From Selenomonadaceae bacterium (GTDB lineage: Bacteria > Bacillota > Negativicutes > Selenomonadales > Selenomonadaceae): a stretch of DNA of 64,000 nt. The position numbers and the translations under genes are program-made. Location: positions 1 to 64,000 of the forward strand of contig JAFVEZ010000004.1 of assembly GCA_017475745.1 (NCBI GenBank), in the 5' to 3' direction. This document shows positions 53,495-63,014 of the stretch, in pieces. The number at the start of each line of letters is the position of its first letter. Within the stretch, counting starts at the first letter, position 1. The notes beneath the pieces are model-generated. The model was not told the origin of the DNA. It made no database searches and saw only the letters and a program-made list of their open reading frames with translations.

Positions 53495-55132
53495 TTAATG
53501 ATTGTTGAGCAGATTGTTTAAGTATCTTATCTGCATATTTTGATTTGCTAAACCTTGCATCATCAAAAGTTCAATCTGTTCCATTTCAAAATTTTTTTCG
53601 TCATGACGTGTACCTGTCTCAATGTCATCAAAAACCTTCTTCCAAGCTCCTGAAACATCGTAATCAATAAATTGCTGAATACTCTCACGTGCTTCAACTG
53701 ACATTTGACTTCTCAGATCATCATCTGTCAAAATCTTTACTATAGCCATTGCCGCACCGTGTCTATCGTACTGTCTAACACTTATATAGCCCTTGCCACG
53801 ACGGAAAAACTCCAAGTAGGGAAGTTCATAACAAACGAGCGGCAAAGCGTTTAATTTGCCTTCAGCCACAACATATGAAAAGCCCTCAACTACAGAAGTC
53901 ATTAACATCAAATCTGCTTCTTCAAAGAATGGCTGTACCTCTTTATGGAAACCGCAAAGAATAACATTCTTTTCTAATGAGTTTGCTATCACAGAATCTT
54001 GAATATTTTTAAATAATGTTTTATCATCTGCATCTGCTAAAACATTAATCTTTGCATCAGGAATATACTGCACTACTTCTTTCATAATTGGAATTATTTC
54101 TGAAGGTTGTTTATTATTAGCAATCTTTCCAATCCAAAGTATTGTCTTTCTATTCTTTCTAGGATTTCTAATTGGCCTATTTTGTATCATCGCTGTTTCT
54201 ATTGGATTAAATATCATATAGCAGTTACAACCGTGATTAGCCCAGAACATCTTCTCGATGCGCGACAGAGTAACAATTCCATCAGCTAATCTATAAACTT
54301 TATCCAATTTTTTATTATATGGAACTATAACAGTAAAGACACTGTGCATCTCAACAATTACTGGAACATCTAACATTTTAAAGAGCAAGATTTGGTATAT
54401 TGGTGGGAATTTTCCATAATAAGCATGGCTACAGAATAGATCAATCTCATACTCATTAACATAACCTTCTAACTCTTCAAGACGGCCCAAAAAGTTATCA
54501 TAAGGAGTTTGTATCACAACTCTTTTAAGATTTTCATTTTGAGGTAAAGGATAATCTCTTTCCTCATCAATATCGTCTGTAATTAAAACAATCTTATAAC
54601 CCATATCAAGGAAAATAGGAATAATCAACGTAATAAATCTGGCAATTCCATTGTTAAACATACTATAATAGTAAAGTGCAATAGTCTTGATTTTTCTTTT
54701 TACTGAAAATATTTTATCCATGTTTTCAAAGAAGAAATCAAGTAAATCGTCCATGTTGCTATCGTCCATATAAGTTGCTATTGAATGAGTAAGTTGCGCT
54801 GCAGTGAAATTATTCTTCATATGAGAAAAGAATTTTAATCTATCGTCAGAACGAAACCAGACGTTAAATAAATCAGACATTATCTCATTAAGAATCATGG
54901 GCTTTACATTTGCAGGCGAAAAGTTCAAAGAGGAAATTTTATCATATACTTGCTTATAAGTTGTAATCACATTTTCGATTTTTTTATCATTTAATACTAA
55001 TCTGGGTTTAAGCAAATTAACATTGCATTTTTCAGAAACAATTTGCTGCATTTCAGCTCTTGTGATTGTCGGAATGTCATTTATAGAGAATGGTTTCTGC
55101 AAAGGTTTGTTTTGAATCATTTCTATCAACAT
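53495..55132 (-). CDS. GT4-type glycosyltransferase with N-terminal extension
   Basis: 545 aa, soluble. The first 140 residues are a helical extension of unknown function. The GT-B fold begins near IKTIALYYYSMFNNGIARF and the C-terminal nucleotide-sugar domain has TILWIGKIANNKQPSEIIPI, VILCGFHKEVQPFFEEADLM and the ExxxE-like VVEGFSYVVAEGKLNALPLV. It probably adds sugars to a surface glycan or flagellin. Codon use is AT-richer than hisD beside it. ATG 55132 follows AGAGAGGA with wide spacing; an ATG 12 bases later is also possible. Confidence 0.85.
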   Translation of the reverse strand: MLIEMIQNKPLQKPFSINDIPTITRAEMQQIVSEKCNVNLLKPRLVLNDKKIENVITTYKQVYDKISSLNFSPANVKPMILNEIMSDLFNVWFRSDDRLKFFSHMKNNFTAAQLTHSIATYMDDSNMDDLLDFFFENMDKIFSVKRKIKTIALYYYSMFNNGIARFITLIIPIFLDMGYKIVLITDDIDEERDYPLPQNENLKRVVIQTPYDNFLGRLEELEGYVNEYEIDLFCSHAYYGKFPPIYQILLFKMLDVPVIVEMHSVFTVIVPYNKKLDKVYRLADGIVTLSRIEKMFWANHGCNCYMIFNPIETAMIQNRPIRNPRKNRKTILWIGKIANNKQPSEIIPIMKEVVQYIPDAKINVLADADDKTLFKNIQDSVIANSLEKNVILCGFHKEVQPFFEEADLMLMTSVVEGFSYVVAEGKLNALPLVCYELPYLEFFRRGKGYISVRQYDRHGAAMAIVKILTDDDLRSQMSVEARESIQQFIDYDVSGAWKKVFDDIETGTRHDEKNFEMEQIELLMMQGLANQNMQIRYLNNLLNNH

Positions 55133-55173
55133 GTATCTTCATTCCTCTCTATGAAAGTTTTTTCGGGTTTGAC

Positions 55174-56511
55174 TTATGAATTGCGAACTGAAATGGCAGC
55201 GGCATGAGCTTCGAGACCTTCAGCATTGGCAAGACGTTTAATATCTTCAGCGGCGTCGAGGAGAGCAGGTTTGGTATAGGAAATCAAGCTCATTCTTCTC
55301 AAGAAGGTTTCAACATTCAAGACAGAGTAATACTTTGCAGTGCCGCCAGTCGGCAAAACGTGATTTGGACCGGCAAGGTAATCACCAAGCGGCTCTGGTG
55401 AATAATGTCCAAGGAAGACCGCACCGGCATGTTTGATCTTCGGCAGAACAGTAAACGATTCATTAACTAAAAGTTCCAAATGTTCTGGTGCCGAAATGTT
55501 GGCAAAATCAATGGCTTCGTCAATATCCTTGGCAACAATTATCAGACCATTTCGCTCAATCGAGGTAGATGCAATCTCTCGACGCGGCAACTTTTCAAGC
55601 TGACTTTGAACTTCACTAGCAACCTTCCTTGCAAGTTCAGAATCAGTTGTAATGACAATACTGCAAGCCAGTGGGTCATGTTCAGCTTGACTGAGCATGT
55701 CGGCAGCCGTGTATATAGGATTTGCCGTCTCATCAGCGACAATAAGAATCTCACTAGGTCCGGCGAGCATATCAATATCACAATGTCCGTAGACTTCTTT
55801 CTTGGCGAGCGTAACAAAAATGTTACCGGGACCCGTTATCTTATTGACACGCGATATGGTCTCCGTACCGAAAGCCATAGCTGCTATCGCCTGCGCTCCG
55901 CCGATTTTGTAGATTTTGTCAACGCCGGCAAGTTTAGCAGCAATCAAAACGTAAGGATTAATTTCGCCGGTTTTGGTCGGTGACATCATCACAATCTCAC
56001 CTACACCGGCGACTTTTGCCGGAATGGCATTCATCAACACACTTGAAGGATAAGCTGCCGTGCCGCCTGGTACATAGATTCCAACACGATCAAGCGGAAC
56101 TATTGCCTGACCGAGAATTGAACCATGCTCTCGATAAGTTATCCAAGACTTTGGAAGTTGCTCTTGATGAAAGCGCTTGATATTTTCTGCTGCACGTTTC
56201 AGTGAGTCAACTACTTTATTATCAACTTTCGCTTCAGCAGCAGCAAATTCTTCTTGAGTGACAAGGAAGTCTGACGGATTTAATTTAACGCCATCAATCA
56301 TCTGGGTGTATTCAATGACAGCAGAATCGCCTTTGGACCGTACATCATTGACTATTTTGCGAACAATCTCTACTGCCGTTAAATCAGAACCAAATATCTT
56401 TTTGTTTGCTTCGCGGATTTTGGGTGACAATTCAACCTCATCAAAAGATTTTTTAGTTAGAAGTTGCTTGACTTCATCAAAACCAACTTCAAAAGAATCA
56501 ACTATTTTCAA
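55174..56511 (-). CDS. hisD: Histidinol dehydrogenase
   Basis: 445 aa zinc enzyme for the last two steps of histidine synthesis. It has GIYVPGGTAAYPSSVLMNAIPAKVAG in full, the signature region DMLAGPSEILIVADETANP, MLSQAEHDPLACS with the zinc His, ISAPEHLEL and GPNHVLPTGGTAKYYSVL. The start is TTG 56511 after GGAGGTG. No other his gene is next to it in the window, so it is detached from the usual his operon. Confidence 0.96.
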   Translation of the reverse strand: MKIVDSFEVGFDEVKQLLTKKSFDEVELSPKIREANKKIFGSDLTAVEIVRKIVNDVRSKGDSAVIEYTQMIDGVKLNPSDFLVTQEEFAAAEAKVDNKVVDSLKRAAENIKRFHQEQLPKSWITYREHGSILGQAIVPLDRVGIYVPGGTAAYPSSVLMNAIPAKVAGVGEIVMMSPTKTGEINPYVLIAAKLAGVDKIYKIGGAQAIAAMAFGTETISRVNKITGPGNIFVTLAKKEVYGHCDIDMLAGPSEILIVADETANPIYTAADMLSQAEHDPLACSIVITTDSELARKVASEVQSQLEKLPRREIASTSIERNGLIIVAKDIDEAIDFANISAPEHLELLVNESFTVLPKIKHAGAVFLGHYSPEPLGDYLAGPNHVLPTGGTAKYYSVLNVETFLRRMSLISYTKPALLDAAEDIKRLANAEGLEAHAAAISVRNS

Positions 56512-56535
56512 TTAAAACACCTCCAAGGTGAAGCA

Positions 56536-56564
56536 TTGACATTAACAGGTATTTTGTTTAAAAT
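56536..56564 (+). promoter_or_regulatory. Strong sigma-A promoter
   Basis: TTGACA (56536-56541), 17 bases, TAAAAT (56559-56564), 22 bases before the next gene start. It is divergent from hisD. Confidence 0.75.
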
Positions 56565-56585
56565 TGTATTGTGAGGTGACGAATT

Positions 56586-57014
56586 ATGGACGATATTTTC
56601 TCAGTGATATTATTCATTTGGATTATATATTCTATTCTTGAAGGTGTAGTTCGCAAAAAGCAAATGCCCAAACTACCTTCAGATCAAGATCAGGCTCAAC
56701 AAGACAGCGAAAATGCAATATTTGAGATACCGACTTTGGCAAATGATCCCAATTTACAACAGTTGCCTGTGCCCTCTGAAGAAGTGATACAGGTCGAACG
56801 TGGCGACAGTATTGCAGAAATATACCAAAAGCGTCGAGAAATGCTCAGAACCGCTTCAACGCACACAGAACAACCGACAATAAATCGAGATAAGCAAAAC
56901 TCTCAGCAGAGTGAGAAATCTTCTTTAAACTTAAATTTAACTCCAACTGACACCATGAATGCAGTGATACTATCTGAGATTTTCAACAAGCCCAAGGCTC
57001 TTCGCAGACGTTAA
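56586..57014 (+). CDS. Small single-pass membrane protein of unknown function
   Basis: 142 aa. One N-terminal membrane helix (IFSVILFIWIIYSILEGVV) is followed by a charged, Gln/Asp/Ser-rich soluble part that is probably disordered, ending NAVILSEIFNKPKALRRR. I recognise no family. GTGAGGTGAC provides the ribosome site. It is convergent with the PP2C gene, with only two bases between stops. Confidence 0.75.
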   Translation: MDDIFSVILFIWIIYSILEGVVRKKQMPKLPSDQDQAQQDSENAIFEIPTLANDPNLQQLPVPSEEVIQVERGDSIAEIYQKRREMLRTASTHTEQPTINRDKQNSQQSEKSSLNLNLTPTDTMNAVILSEIFNKPKALRRR

Positions 57015-57016
57015 TA

Positions 57017-57748
57017 TCATAAAATACCAACTACAATTACTGATACATTATCCTTGCCGCCATGATTGAGTGCAGTCTCAATTAGATCATCGGCAGGATT
57101 TTTTGTTGAATGTAATATATTAAAAATCTCTCTATCATCGACCATATTCGTTAAGCCATCTGTACATAGTAGGTAAACCTCACCGCGGTTGACTTTAAAA
57201 CTGCCAACATCAATATTAATATCTGGCATTGCGCCTACTGCTTGAGTTAAGACGTTTCTCATTGGGTGTGACCTTGCTTCTTCTTCAGTGATCTCGCCCT
57301 TTAGAACCAAATCTTCAACATATGAGTGATCCCTGGTTATCTGTTTAAGGTAATCATGTTCAAGTTTATATAATCGACTATCACCTACATGAGCGTAAAA
57401 TGCACGTTGAGTTATGATTTGTGGCTGAGTTTCCTTGGGTTGTGCTATGTGGAGGATCGTTGCTGTCGTACCCATTCCTTCATATTCTGAATGTATCTTT
57501 GCTTCGGATAGAATCTTCTCATTAGCCTTCGATATTGCTGCACTCAAAGTCTCTTCATTCCAAGGCAAAGGTATAGAGTTTAATTCATTCTTTACGGTTT
57601 CTATTAACATTCGGCTTGCTATCTCGCCAGCAGCCTGTCCGCCCATTCCATCTGCGACGATGAATGTATCAGGCTCAATGACGGCTATAGAGTCCTCATT
57701 CTGTTTGCGAACCAATCCAACATTTGTCGCCTGTTCATACTTAGTCAA
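57017..57748 (-). CDS. PP2C-type serine/threonine phosphatase (Stp/PrpC-like)
   Basis: 243 aa. All metal-binding motifs are present: VRKQNEDS, VADGMGGQAAGEIAS, the AHVGDSRLY core, LCTDGLTN and GGKDNVSVIVV. It dephosphorylates targets of Hanks-type kinases or FHA-binding proteins. I prefer TTG 57748 (MTKYEQATNVG), five bases after GAGGTGA, to the ATG at 57766. It follows the FHA gene on the same strand by 27 bases. A PASTA kinase, its usual partner, is not adjacent. Confidence 0.93.
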   Translation of the reverse strand: MTKYEQATNVGLVRKQNEDSIAVIEPDTFIVADGMGGQAAGEIASRMLIETVKNELNSIPLPWNEETLSAAISKANEKILSEAKIHSEYEGMGTTATILHIAQPKETQPQIITQRAFYAHVGDSRLYKLEHDYLKQITRDHSYVEDLVLKGEITEEEARSHPMRNVLTQAVGAMPDINIDVGSFKVNRGEVYLLCTDGLTNMVDDREIFNILHSTKNPADDLIETALNHGGKDNVSVIVVGIL

Positions 57749-57775
57749 AATCTTCACCTCGCACATTCTCTCAAT

Positions 57776-58576
57776 TTATATTACTTCGTAAGTAACCAAT
57801 ACACTCCCAACAAGAATTTTATCACCGTGTTTTAATTCCTGTTTATCAATCAATTTCTTGTTTATGTAAGTACCATTCAGACTGTTAGCATCATGTATAA
57901 TGTGTCGATGTCTTTCATAGGATATATAGGCATGTATACGAGAAACGCTCTCATCTGCAATAGACAAATCGTTATTCTCTTTACGTCCTATATAGAATTG
58001 CTTCTCGCCAAGAATAAACTCCTCTTTACTGTCATCATTTTGGAGCGTTAGTTTAGCAATCTCATATTCCATTTGACGTGGATATGCAGTCTTTGTCGGG
58101 GTATTGAAATCACCTTTGTCAGCGATGATAGTCTTTTCATTTTCCTCAACCAGAGTTTTTTGAGCAACTAATGTATTTGATATGACATCATTTTCTAAAT
58201 TGATAGTATTCTCGTCAACTCTAACATCATCAATGTATTTGGATTTTATCACAATGACTTCATTGCCTTCGTACATTTTTTCGATTCTAACCGATAAATT
58301 GCCGTCCATAAAGCAATTTTCGCGAATGACCTTGCGCTCAACCGCCTCATGCAGTGCTTTGAATATACGAGTTGCCGAAAGTCTGTGGCAATCTTCTTCA
58401 CAAAGATAAATTGTATAATCATTCGGAACAACTAGCCCGTTATCGGTCTTTTCTTCTTGCATAACAACTTCTCTCTCTAATGCCTTGATTAATGCTGAAG
58501 GTTCAACTGTTCCGCGTTTTTGAAACAAGCTGGCAATTTGTCCAGTGATTGCCGATTCAAATTTTGAAAATCCCAA
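57776..58576 (-). CDS. FhaA-like protein (DUF3662 plus FHA domain)
   Basis: 266 aa. The N-terminal 120 residues (MGFSKFESAITGQIASLF, then EPSALIKALEREVVMQEE, then VPNDYTIYL) match the DUF3662 domain of FhaA. A linker with Thr/Asp runs follows, and the C-terminal FHA domain (about 175-266) has FYIGRKENNDLSIADESVSR with the phosphothreonine-binding Arg and Ser, and NSLNGTYINKKLI. The start is TTG 58576 after AAAGGTGG. It probably links phosphorylation to cell-wall synthesis with the PP2C phosphatase next to it. Confidence 0.92.
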   Translation of the reverse strand: MGFSKFESAITGQIASLFQKRGTVEPSALIKALEREVVMQEEKTDNGLVVPNDYTIYLCEEDCHRLSATRIFKALHEAVERKVIRENCFMDGNLSVRIEKMYEGNEVIVIKSKYIDDVRVDENTINLENDVISNTLVAQKTLVEENEKTIIADKGDFNTPTKTAYPRQMEYEIAKLTLQNDDSKEEFILGEKQFYIGRKENNDLSIADESVSRIHAYISYERHRHIIHDANSLNGTYINKKLIDKQELKHGDKILVGSVLVTYEVI

Positions 58577-58611
58577 ATATAAAACCACCTTTATTTATTG
58601 TGATCTCATTT

Positions 58612-58645
58612 TGATAAAATAAAAAGCCGCTAAATAAGGACGGCT
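58612..58645 (-). terminator. Terminator of the motAB-acpS-nnr operon
   Basis: AGCCG (58625-58629) pairs with CGGCT (58641-58645). On the minus strand the stem is followed by TTTTTATTTTATC, a good T run. Confidence 0.8.
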
Positions 58646-58660
58646 ATTGTTAAATTAGCC

Positions 58661-60205
58661 TTAACAACCAATACGAAGTTTTTTAATCGCTAAAGGTAAA
58701 TCATTTAAAATATCTGAAGCAATGAGACCATCACTCTTCGCAGCAAATGCCATATCTCCAGCCGTACCGTGCAGATAGACACCAGCAATCGGAGCAAAAG
58801 GCGTCTGCTTCATTAATCCCGCGATAGTTCCTGCCAAGACATCTCCACAACCAGCAGTCGCCATGCCTTCATTGCCGAGAGCTGAGATAAATACTTCACC
58901 ATTAGGATAGGCAACAATAGTGCTCTCAAACTTAGCAACAATAATTGCCCTGTACTCCTTAGCGGCATTGCGAACGATTTCAACCAAGTTATTCCGCAAC
59001 TCTTCAATAGTTATTCCGAGAAGTGCAGAAAGCTCTCCGAGATGTGGTGTCAAAATTGGAATTTGCTTGCATAATTTAAGTGCTTCCATTTTACCATTGT
59101 AAGCATAAAGAGCATCTGCATCAAGAATGAGCGGCTTGTCTACCGTTTCGACGATCTTTTGAACTGTCTCAAGAGTTTCCTTTTCACGACCAAGACCACA
59201 ACCTATCAGTATGGCATCAACTTTGTCAACAAGAGTCAAAAGTTGACTGACCGCCTTGTCTCCACCAATTAAACCGACTTTGACCTCTGGCAGAGGAGCA
59301 GTCATTACCTCAGTGAGTTTAACCTCAAAGATTGGATTTAAACTCTCTGCCACGGCAAGAGTAACTAAACCTGCGCCGGCTTTAAGCGCAGCCTTAGAAG
59401 CAAGAACAGCAGCACCCGTCATGCCGCGTGATCCTGCTATGACCAAAATTTTACCGACGCTGCCTTTATATGAATCTTTAGGACGAACGGGCAGCAAAGT
59501 GACTGCCAATTCTTCATCAATAGCTGTCTGATGTATATCGTCATTGAGTAACTGCGAAGGAATACCTATATCATCAACAATCAACTTGCCAACATAAGAT
59601 GCTCCAGGACATATATAATGTCCAAATTTAGGCAAGCCTAGAGTTACGGTAAAACTCGCATTTATCGCCGATTCACCGACTTCTCCGCTGTCTGCTTCTA
59701 CACCACTTGGAATGTCAATGGAAATAACTGGCTTGTTTGTTGAATTAACAAGCCTGACAAGGCGCAAAACGGCCGGTCTTAACTGTCCGGTAAAACCCGT
59801 GCCCAAAATACCGTCAACTATTGCATCTGAGAATCTCAACGTTACTTGCAAACGTTCCCAAGCTCTGTCCGTTTCGAGAACTTGCAGTTCTGTACCCATA
59901 GCTCGAAGGGTTTTCATTTGTACATTGAGGGATTCCGTTCTATGATTCTTATTGCCGATCAAAAATACCTTTATTCTAGCACCGAGATTAGATAAATAAC
60001 GCGCAGCAGCAAGAGCATCACCGCCATTGTTTCCACTGCCGGAAAGAATACATATACTTTTCTTAGAGACTGTCCCCAAGGCTTGGCAGACCACTTCGGC
60101 AACTTTGCGGCCGGCATTTTCCATAAGTACAATTTCACTGATACCGAAATCTTCGATTGCCTTTTTATCAATCTCACGCATTTGATTTGCTAAAGCTATC
60201 TTCAT
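58661..60205 (-). CDS. nnr: Bifunctional NAD(P)H-hydrate epimerase and dehydratase
   Basis: 514 aa repair enzyme. The N-terminal YjeF_N epimerase part (about 1-215) has LMENAGRKVAEVV, CILSGSGNNGGDALAAARYL and DIPSGVEADSGE. The C-terminal ADP-dependent dehydratase part has VIAGSRGMTGAAVLASKAAL, LDADALYAYNG, LTPHLGELSALLG and the nucleotide site NEGMATAGCGDVLAGTIAGL. It restores damaged NADHX. ATG 60205 is nine bases after GGAG. AcpS and motAB precede it on the same strand. Confidence 0.96.
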   Translation of the reverse strand: MKIALANQMREIDKKAIEDFGISEIVLMENAGRKVAEVVCQALGTVSKKSICILSGSGNNGGDALAAARYLSNLGARIKVFLIGNKNHRTESLNVQMKTLRAMGTELQVLETDRAWERLQVTLRFSDAIVDGILGTGFTGQLRPAVLRLVRLVNSTNKPVISIDIPSGVEADSGEVGESAINASFTVTLGLPKFGHYICPGASYVGKLIVDDIGIPSQLLNDDIHQTAIDEELAVTLLPVRPKDSYKGSVGKILVIAGSRGMTGAAVLASKAALKAGAGLVTLAVAESLNPIFEVKLTEVMTAPLPEVKVGLIGGDKAVSQLLTLVDKVDAILIGCGLGREKETLETVQKIVETVDKPLILDADALYAYNGKMEALKLCKQIPILTPHLGELSALLGITIEELRNNLVEIVRNAAKEYRAIIVAKFESTIVAYPNGEVFISALGNEGMATAGCGDVLAGTIAGLMKQTPFAPIAGVYLHGTAGDMAFAAKSDGLIASDILNDLPLAIKKLRIGC

Positions 60206-60236
60206 TACCAACGTCTCCATCTATCAATAAGATTTA

Positions 60237-60605
60237 TCATTTTTCTATGACACAAGTCGCAGCGGCATAATCTTTTGAGTGGCTAAGAGAAATGTGAATG
60301 GTTGTCGCTGCTACTCTTCTAAAAAATTCAGCCGCCCTGCCTGTTAAAAATATCTGAGGACACCCTAAATCATCGTTTAAAATCTCAACGTTCGTCATAC
60401 TGCAAATAATTCCTGTACCCAAGGCCTTGAAAAAAGCCTCTTTACCGGCAAAACGTGCGGCATAAGAGGCTGCTGCTTGTCGTCCTCGACTTTCGCAATA
60501 ATTTTGTTCTTTGACAGTATATACACGTTCGACAAAGTGTCTATTATTTATGGCTCGGTTTACTCGCTCTATCTCGATAATATCAGTTCCAACACCAATA
60601 ATCAT
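60237..60605 (-). CDS. acpS: Holo-[acyl-carrier-protein] synthase
   Basis: 122 aa phosphopantetheinyl transferase. It has GVGTDIIEIERVNRAI (metal Asp) and YAARFAGKEAFFKALGTGI (metal Glu and Lys), plus the C-terminal HISLSHSKDYAAATCVIE. It activates ACPs with the CoA arm, and may act on the ACP at 43.1 kb as well as on AcpP. AcpS-nnr adjacency is common in Firmicutes; the motAB genes directly upstream are less usual. Confidence 0.95.
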   Translation of the reverse strand: MIIGVGTDIIEIERVNRAINNRHFVERVYTVKEQNYCESRGRQAAASYAARFAGKEAFFKALGTGIICSMTNVEILNDDLGCPQIFLTGRAAEFFRRVAATTIHISLSHSKDYAAATCVIEK

Positions 60606-60611
60606 AAAATC

Positions 60612-61406
60612 TCACTTAGCAACAATATCTGCTTCCGATGGTGAGGAGAAACCTTCATTCGGATTGAATCTCAAGGTACGAGCAATCAAAATCTCAACGC
60701 GTCTATTGGTTTGTTTACCTTCTGCCGTGTCATTGTTAGCAATAGGTCTATATTCACCATAGCCAATAGCTGAAAATCTTGCTGGATTCAAATCTTGATT
60801 TATTGATAGCAGATACTTCATAAAAGTCAATGCACGGGTTGAGCTGAGTTCCCAGTTAGAAGGAAATCTAGCATTATTAATAGGATCAGTATCAGTGTGC
60901 CCTGAGATTAAAACTCTTTCCGGTATAGATGCCAAAAGTCCAGCAACAATCGGACCTATTTTTGCTGACTCCGGCACAAGGTCTGCCGATCCGGACGGGA
61001 AGAGTGCTCTTTCCTTAATACGAATCATCAAACCTTCTTCTTCAAGCTGAGTTGAAAGTTGATCCTGTAGATTGTTCTGTTGAATATATTCTTCCAACTC
61101 ACGCTGGATACTCTCTAAAGATTGATTTTCTTGAATATAGGCATTGTTACCGGCATCTTCGTCGGATATAAGTTGACGCTGTGCGCTGACATTAGGTCCC
61201 ATCTGATTAAAGAATGAAGGACCACCCATATTGAAAGCAGCGGAAAATGCCTGTGCCAATGCCGTTATTTTAGTTTGGTCTGTCTGTGTAATTGCAAACA
61301 GCGCTATAAATAACGCCAGCAGTAATGTCATCAAGTCTGAATAAGGCAGTAACCAAGCCTCACTGGCTTCTTCTTCGTGTGCCTTGCCGCGCTTTTTTCT
61401 TGCCAA
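60612..61406 (-). CDS. motB: Flagellar motor protein MotB
   Basis: 264 aa. The one N-terminal membrane helix has the proton-carrying Asp in LLPYSDLMTLLLALFIALFA. A plug and linker follow, then the OmpA-like peptidoglycan-binding domain (about 130-250) with ISGHTDTDPINNARFPSNWE, LSSTRALTFMKYL and NRRVEILI. It anchors the stator to peptidoglycan. The Asp-type helix suggests proton coupling, but sodium types cannot be excluded. It follows motA by 37 bases. Confidence 0.96.
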   Translation of the reverse strand: MARKKRGKAHEEEASEAWLLPYSDLMTLLLALFIALFAITQTDQTKITALAQAFSAAFNMGGPSFFNQMGPNVSAQRQLISDEDAGNNAYIQENQSLESIQRELEEYIQQNNLQDQLSTQLEEEGLMIRIKERALFPSGSADLVPESAKIGPIVAGLLASIPERVLISGHTDTDPINNARFPSNWELSSTRALTFMKYLLSINQDLNPARFSAIGYGEYRPIANNDTAEGKQTNRRVEILIARTLRFNPNEGFSSPSEADIVAK

Positions 61407-61443
61407 TACTCGTTCACTCCAATCCTTTGAGCCTATGTACTAA

Positions 61444-62223
61444 TTATTCGCCGCTGCCCTTAATGGCTTCACGCTCATTTTGAGGAATGAATACCATCAA
61501 TTTGGCTTCAATAGCGGTTGGTGAATCGCCCGCTTGCAGAGAGAGTATACCTTCAATAATCATACGCTTGATACCAATTTCTTCAGCAGATTTTAACTTC
61601 AACTTATTTGCAAGTGGCAACCAAATAACGTAACCGGTGAATATACCAAGAATCGTTGCAACGAACGCAGCGGAGATAGCGTGACCAAGCTTATTAACGT
61701 CCGACAAGTCAGCAAGTGCAGCGATAAGGCCGACAACGGCGCCAAGAACGCCCAACGTAGGTGCATAGGTTCCTGCCTGCGTGAAGATTGAACGACCTTC
61801 ACTATGGCGGCCTTCCATAACTGCAAGTTCAGCGTCGAGAACATCACTGACGAAATCTGGATCCATACCGTCAATGACCATACTCAAACCGTTGCGGAAG
61901 AACGGGTCTTGTATTTCGCCAACTTTGTTTTCAAGCGCCAAGATACCCTCACGACGTGCTATTTGTGAAAGCTCAATGAAGAGTTTCACTAATTCTGCTT
62001 TACTTTGCGACTCTGGTGCTCTAAATGTCAATTTAAACAATGTTGGCAGCTTCTTTACTTGATCCATCGGGAATGCGTTAAACAAACAGGCAAATGTTCC
62101 ACCTATGATGATTAGGAACGCTGCCGGATTGTTCAGAGCTGTTAAAGGTGCGCCCTTTAGAATCATGCCGACGAAAACTGAAATAAATCCTAAAATAACG
62201 CCTATTACTGTCGACTTTTCCAA
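61444..62223 (-). CDS. motA: Flagellar motor protein MotA
   Basis: 259 aa with four membrane helices. The opening VIGVILGFISVFVGMILKG, the cytoplasmic loop with the torque residues (FIELSQIARREGILALE, FRNGLSMVIDGMD) and the pore segment THTLGVLG-like YAPTLGVLGAVVGLIAAL all fit MotA. The start is TTG 62223, ten bases after AGGAGG. It heads the motA-motB-acpS-nnr set; the flagellin gene is 30 kb away. Confidence 0.96.
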   Translation of the reverse strand: MEKSTVIGVILGFISVFVGMILKGAPLTALNNPAAFLIIIGGTFACLFNAFPMDQVKKLPTLFKLTFRAPESQSKAELVKLFIELSQIARREGILALENKVGEIQDPFFRNGLSMVIDGMDPDFVSDVLDAELAVMEGRHSEGRSIFTQAGTYAPTLGVLGAVVGLIAALADLSDVNKLGHAISAAFVATILGIFTGYVIWLPLANKLKLKSAEEIGIKRMIIEGILSLQAGDSPTAIEAKLMVFIPQNEREAIKGSGE

Positions 62224-62355
62224 AACAAATAGCCTCCTCCTGTCCTTGAGGTTTTAACGAAAACAACCATATCTTAATTTTTTTATTCAATATAAAGATA
62301 AAAAATCCTACTAATATTTAAAAATTTTTAATCTAAAATGATTCGGACAGGTTTA

Positions 62356-62997
62356 TTAATGTTTCATTAAATTTTCCATTCGTTTGATTGGTGCGGATAG
62401 ATCCATATGACCGGATAATGTCTCCACTTCTTGACCATCAATCAAGAATTTTACCGCATTGACTTCTTTGAACTCAGTCAAAGTATTGACGACGCTGCCG
62501 ATTAACAGCTCTTCACCAGTTGAGCCACCAACGAAGCCAATCTTTATGTTTTTGCTCAGATTTACCAGAGCCGTACCGTCTTTTACATCGACACTAATCA
62601 ATGAAGAGTTGTTTGACACGACTTTCGTCAAGTTCTTCTCTTTCGGAGGTGTCATTACGGCTTCAACTGCTGCTTTATACTTACCGTCCGAATCACTAAT
62701 TTCAATTTCACGATTGACACCAATGAGTCTTAAACCGCTTTCGTCCGGATAATAAACTTTTACTTTCATTTTTTTCATTTGCCCCATTTCATCTTTTTTA
62801 TCACTTTTAAGCTGCGGTGGTTTAGGAGGCAGTTTTGGATCTTTTCCCGATTGTTCCAAATCTCCATCCAGAGTTTCTGCTTTTTCGGTATTTGATTTAT
62901 CAGTCATGCCACTGCCCTTAGGGTCATTCTCGCAACCTGAACAGATCAACATCACAACTGTCATCAAAAAAATCAAAATTTTTCTGAGATTGCTCAT
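62356..62997 (-). CDS. GerMN-domain lipoprotein
   Basis: 213 aa. A signal peptide ends in the lipobox LICSGC, a Lys/Pro-rich linker follows, and a GerMN domain (about 75-205) has KVYYPDESGLRLIGVNREI, YKAAVEAVMTPP and the LLIGSVVNTLTEF helix. GerMN proteins bind peptidoglycan or spore cortex in Firmicutes. It follows the AMIN amidase by 17 bases on the same strand, so the pair probably works together in envelope remodelling. It need not indicate sporulation. Confidence 0.9.
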   Translation of the reverse strand: MSNLRKILIFLMTVVMLICSGCENDPKGSGMTDKSNTEKAETLDGDLEQSGKDPKLPPKPPQLKSDKKDEMGQMKKMKVKVYYPDESGLRLIGVNREIEISDSDGKYKAAVEAVMTPPKEKNLTKVVSNNSSLISVDVKDGTALVNLSKNIKIGFVGGSTGEELLIGSVVNTLTEFKEVNAVKFLIDGQEVETLSGHMDLSAPIKRMENLMKH

Positions 62998-63014
62998 TTA
63001 AAAATGACTCCTCC

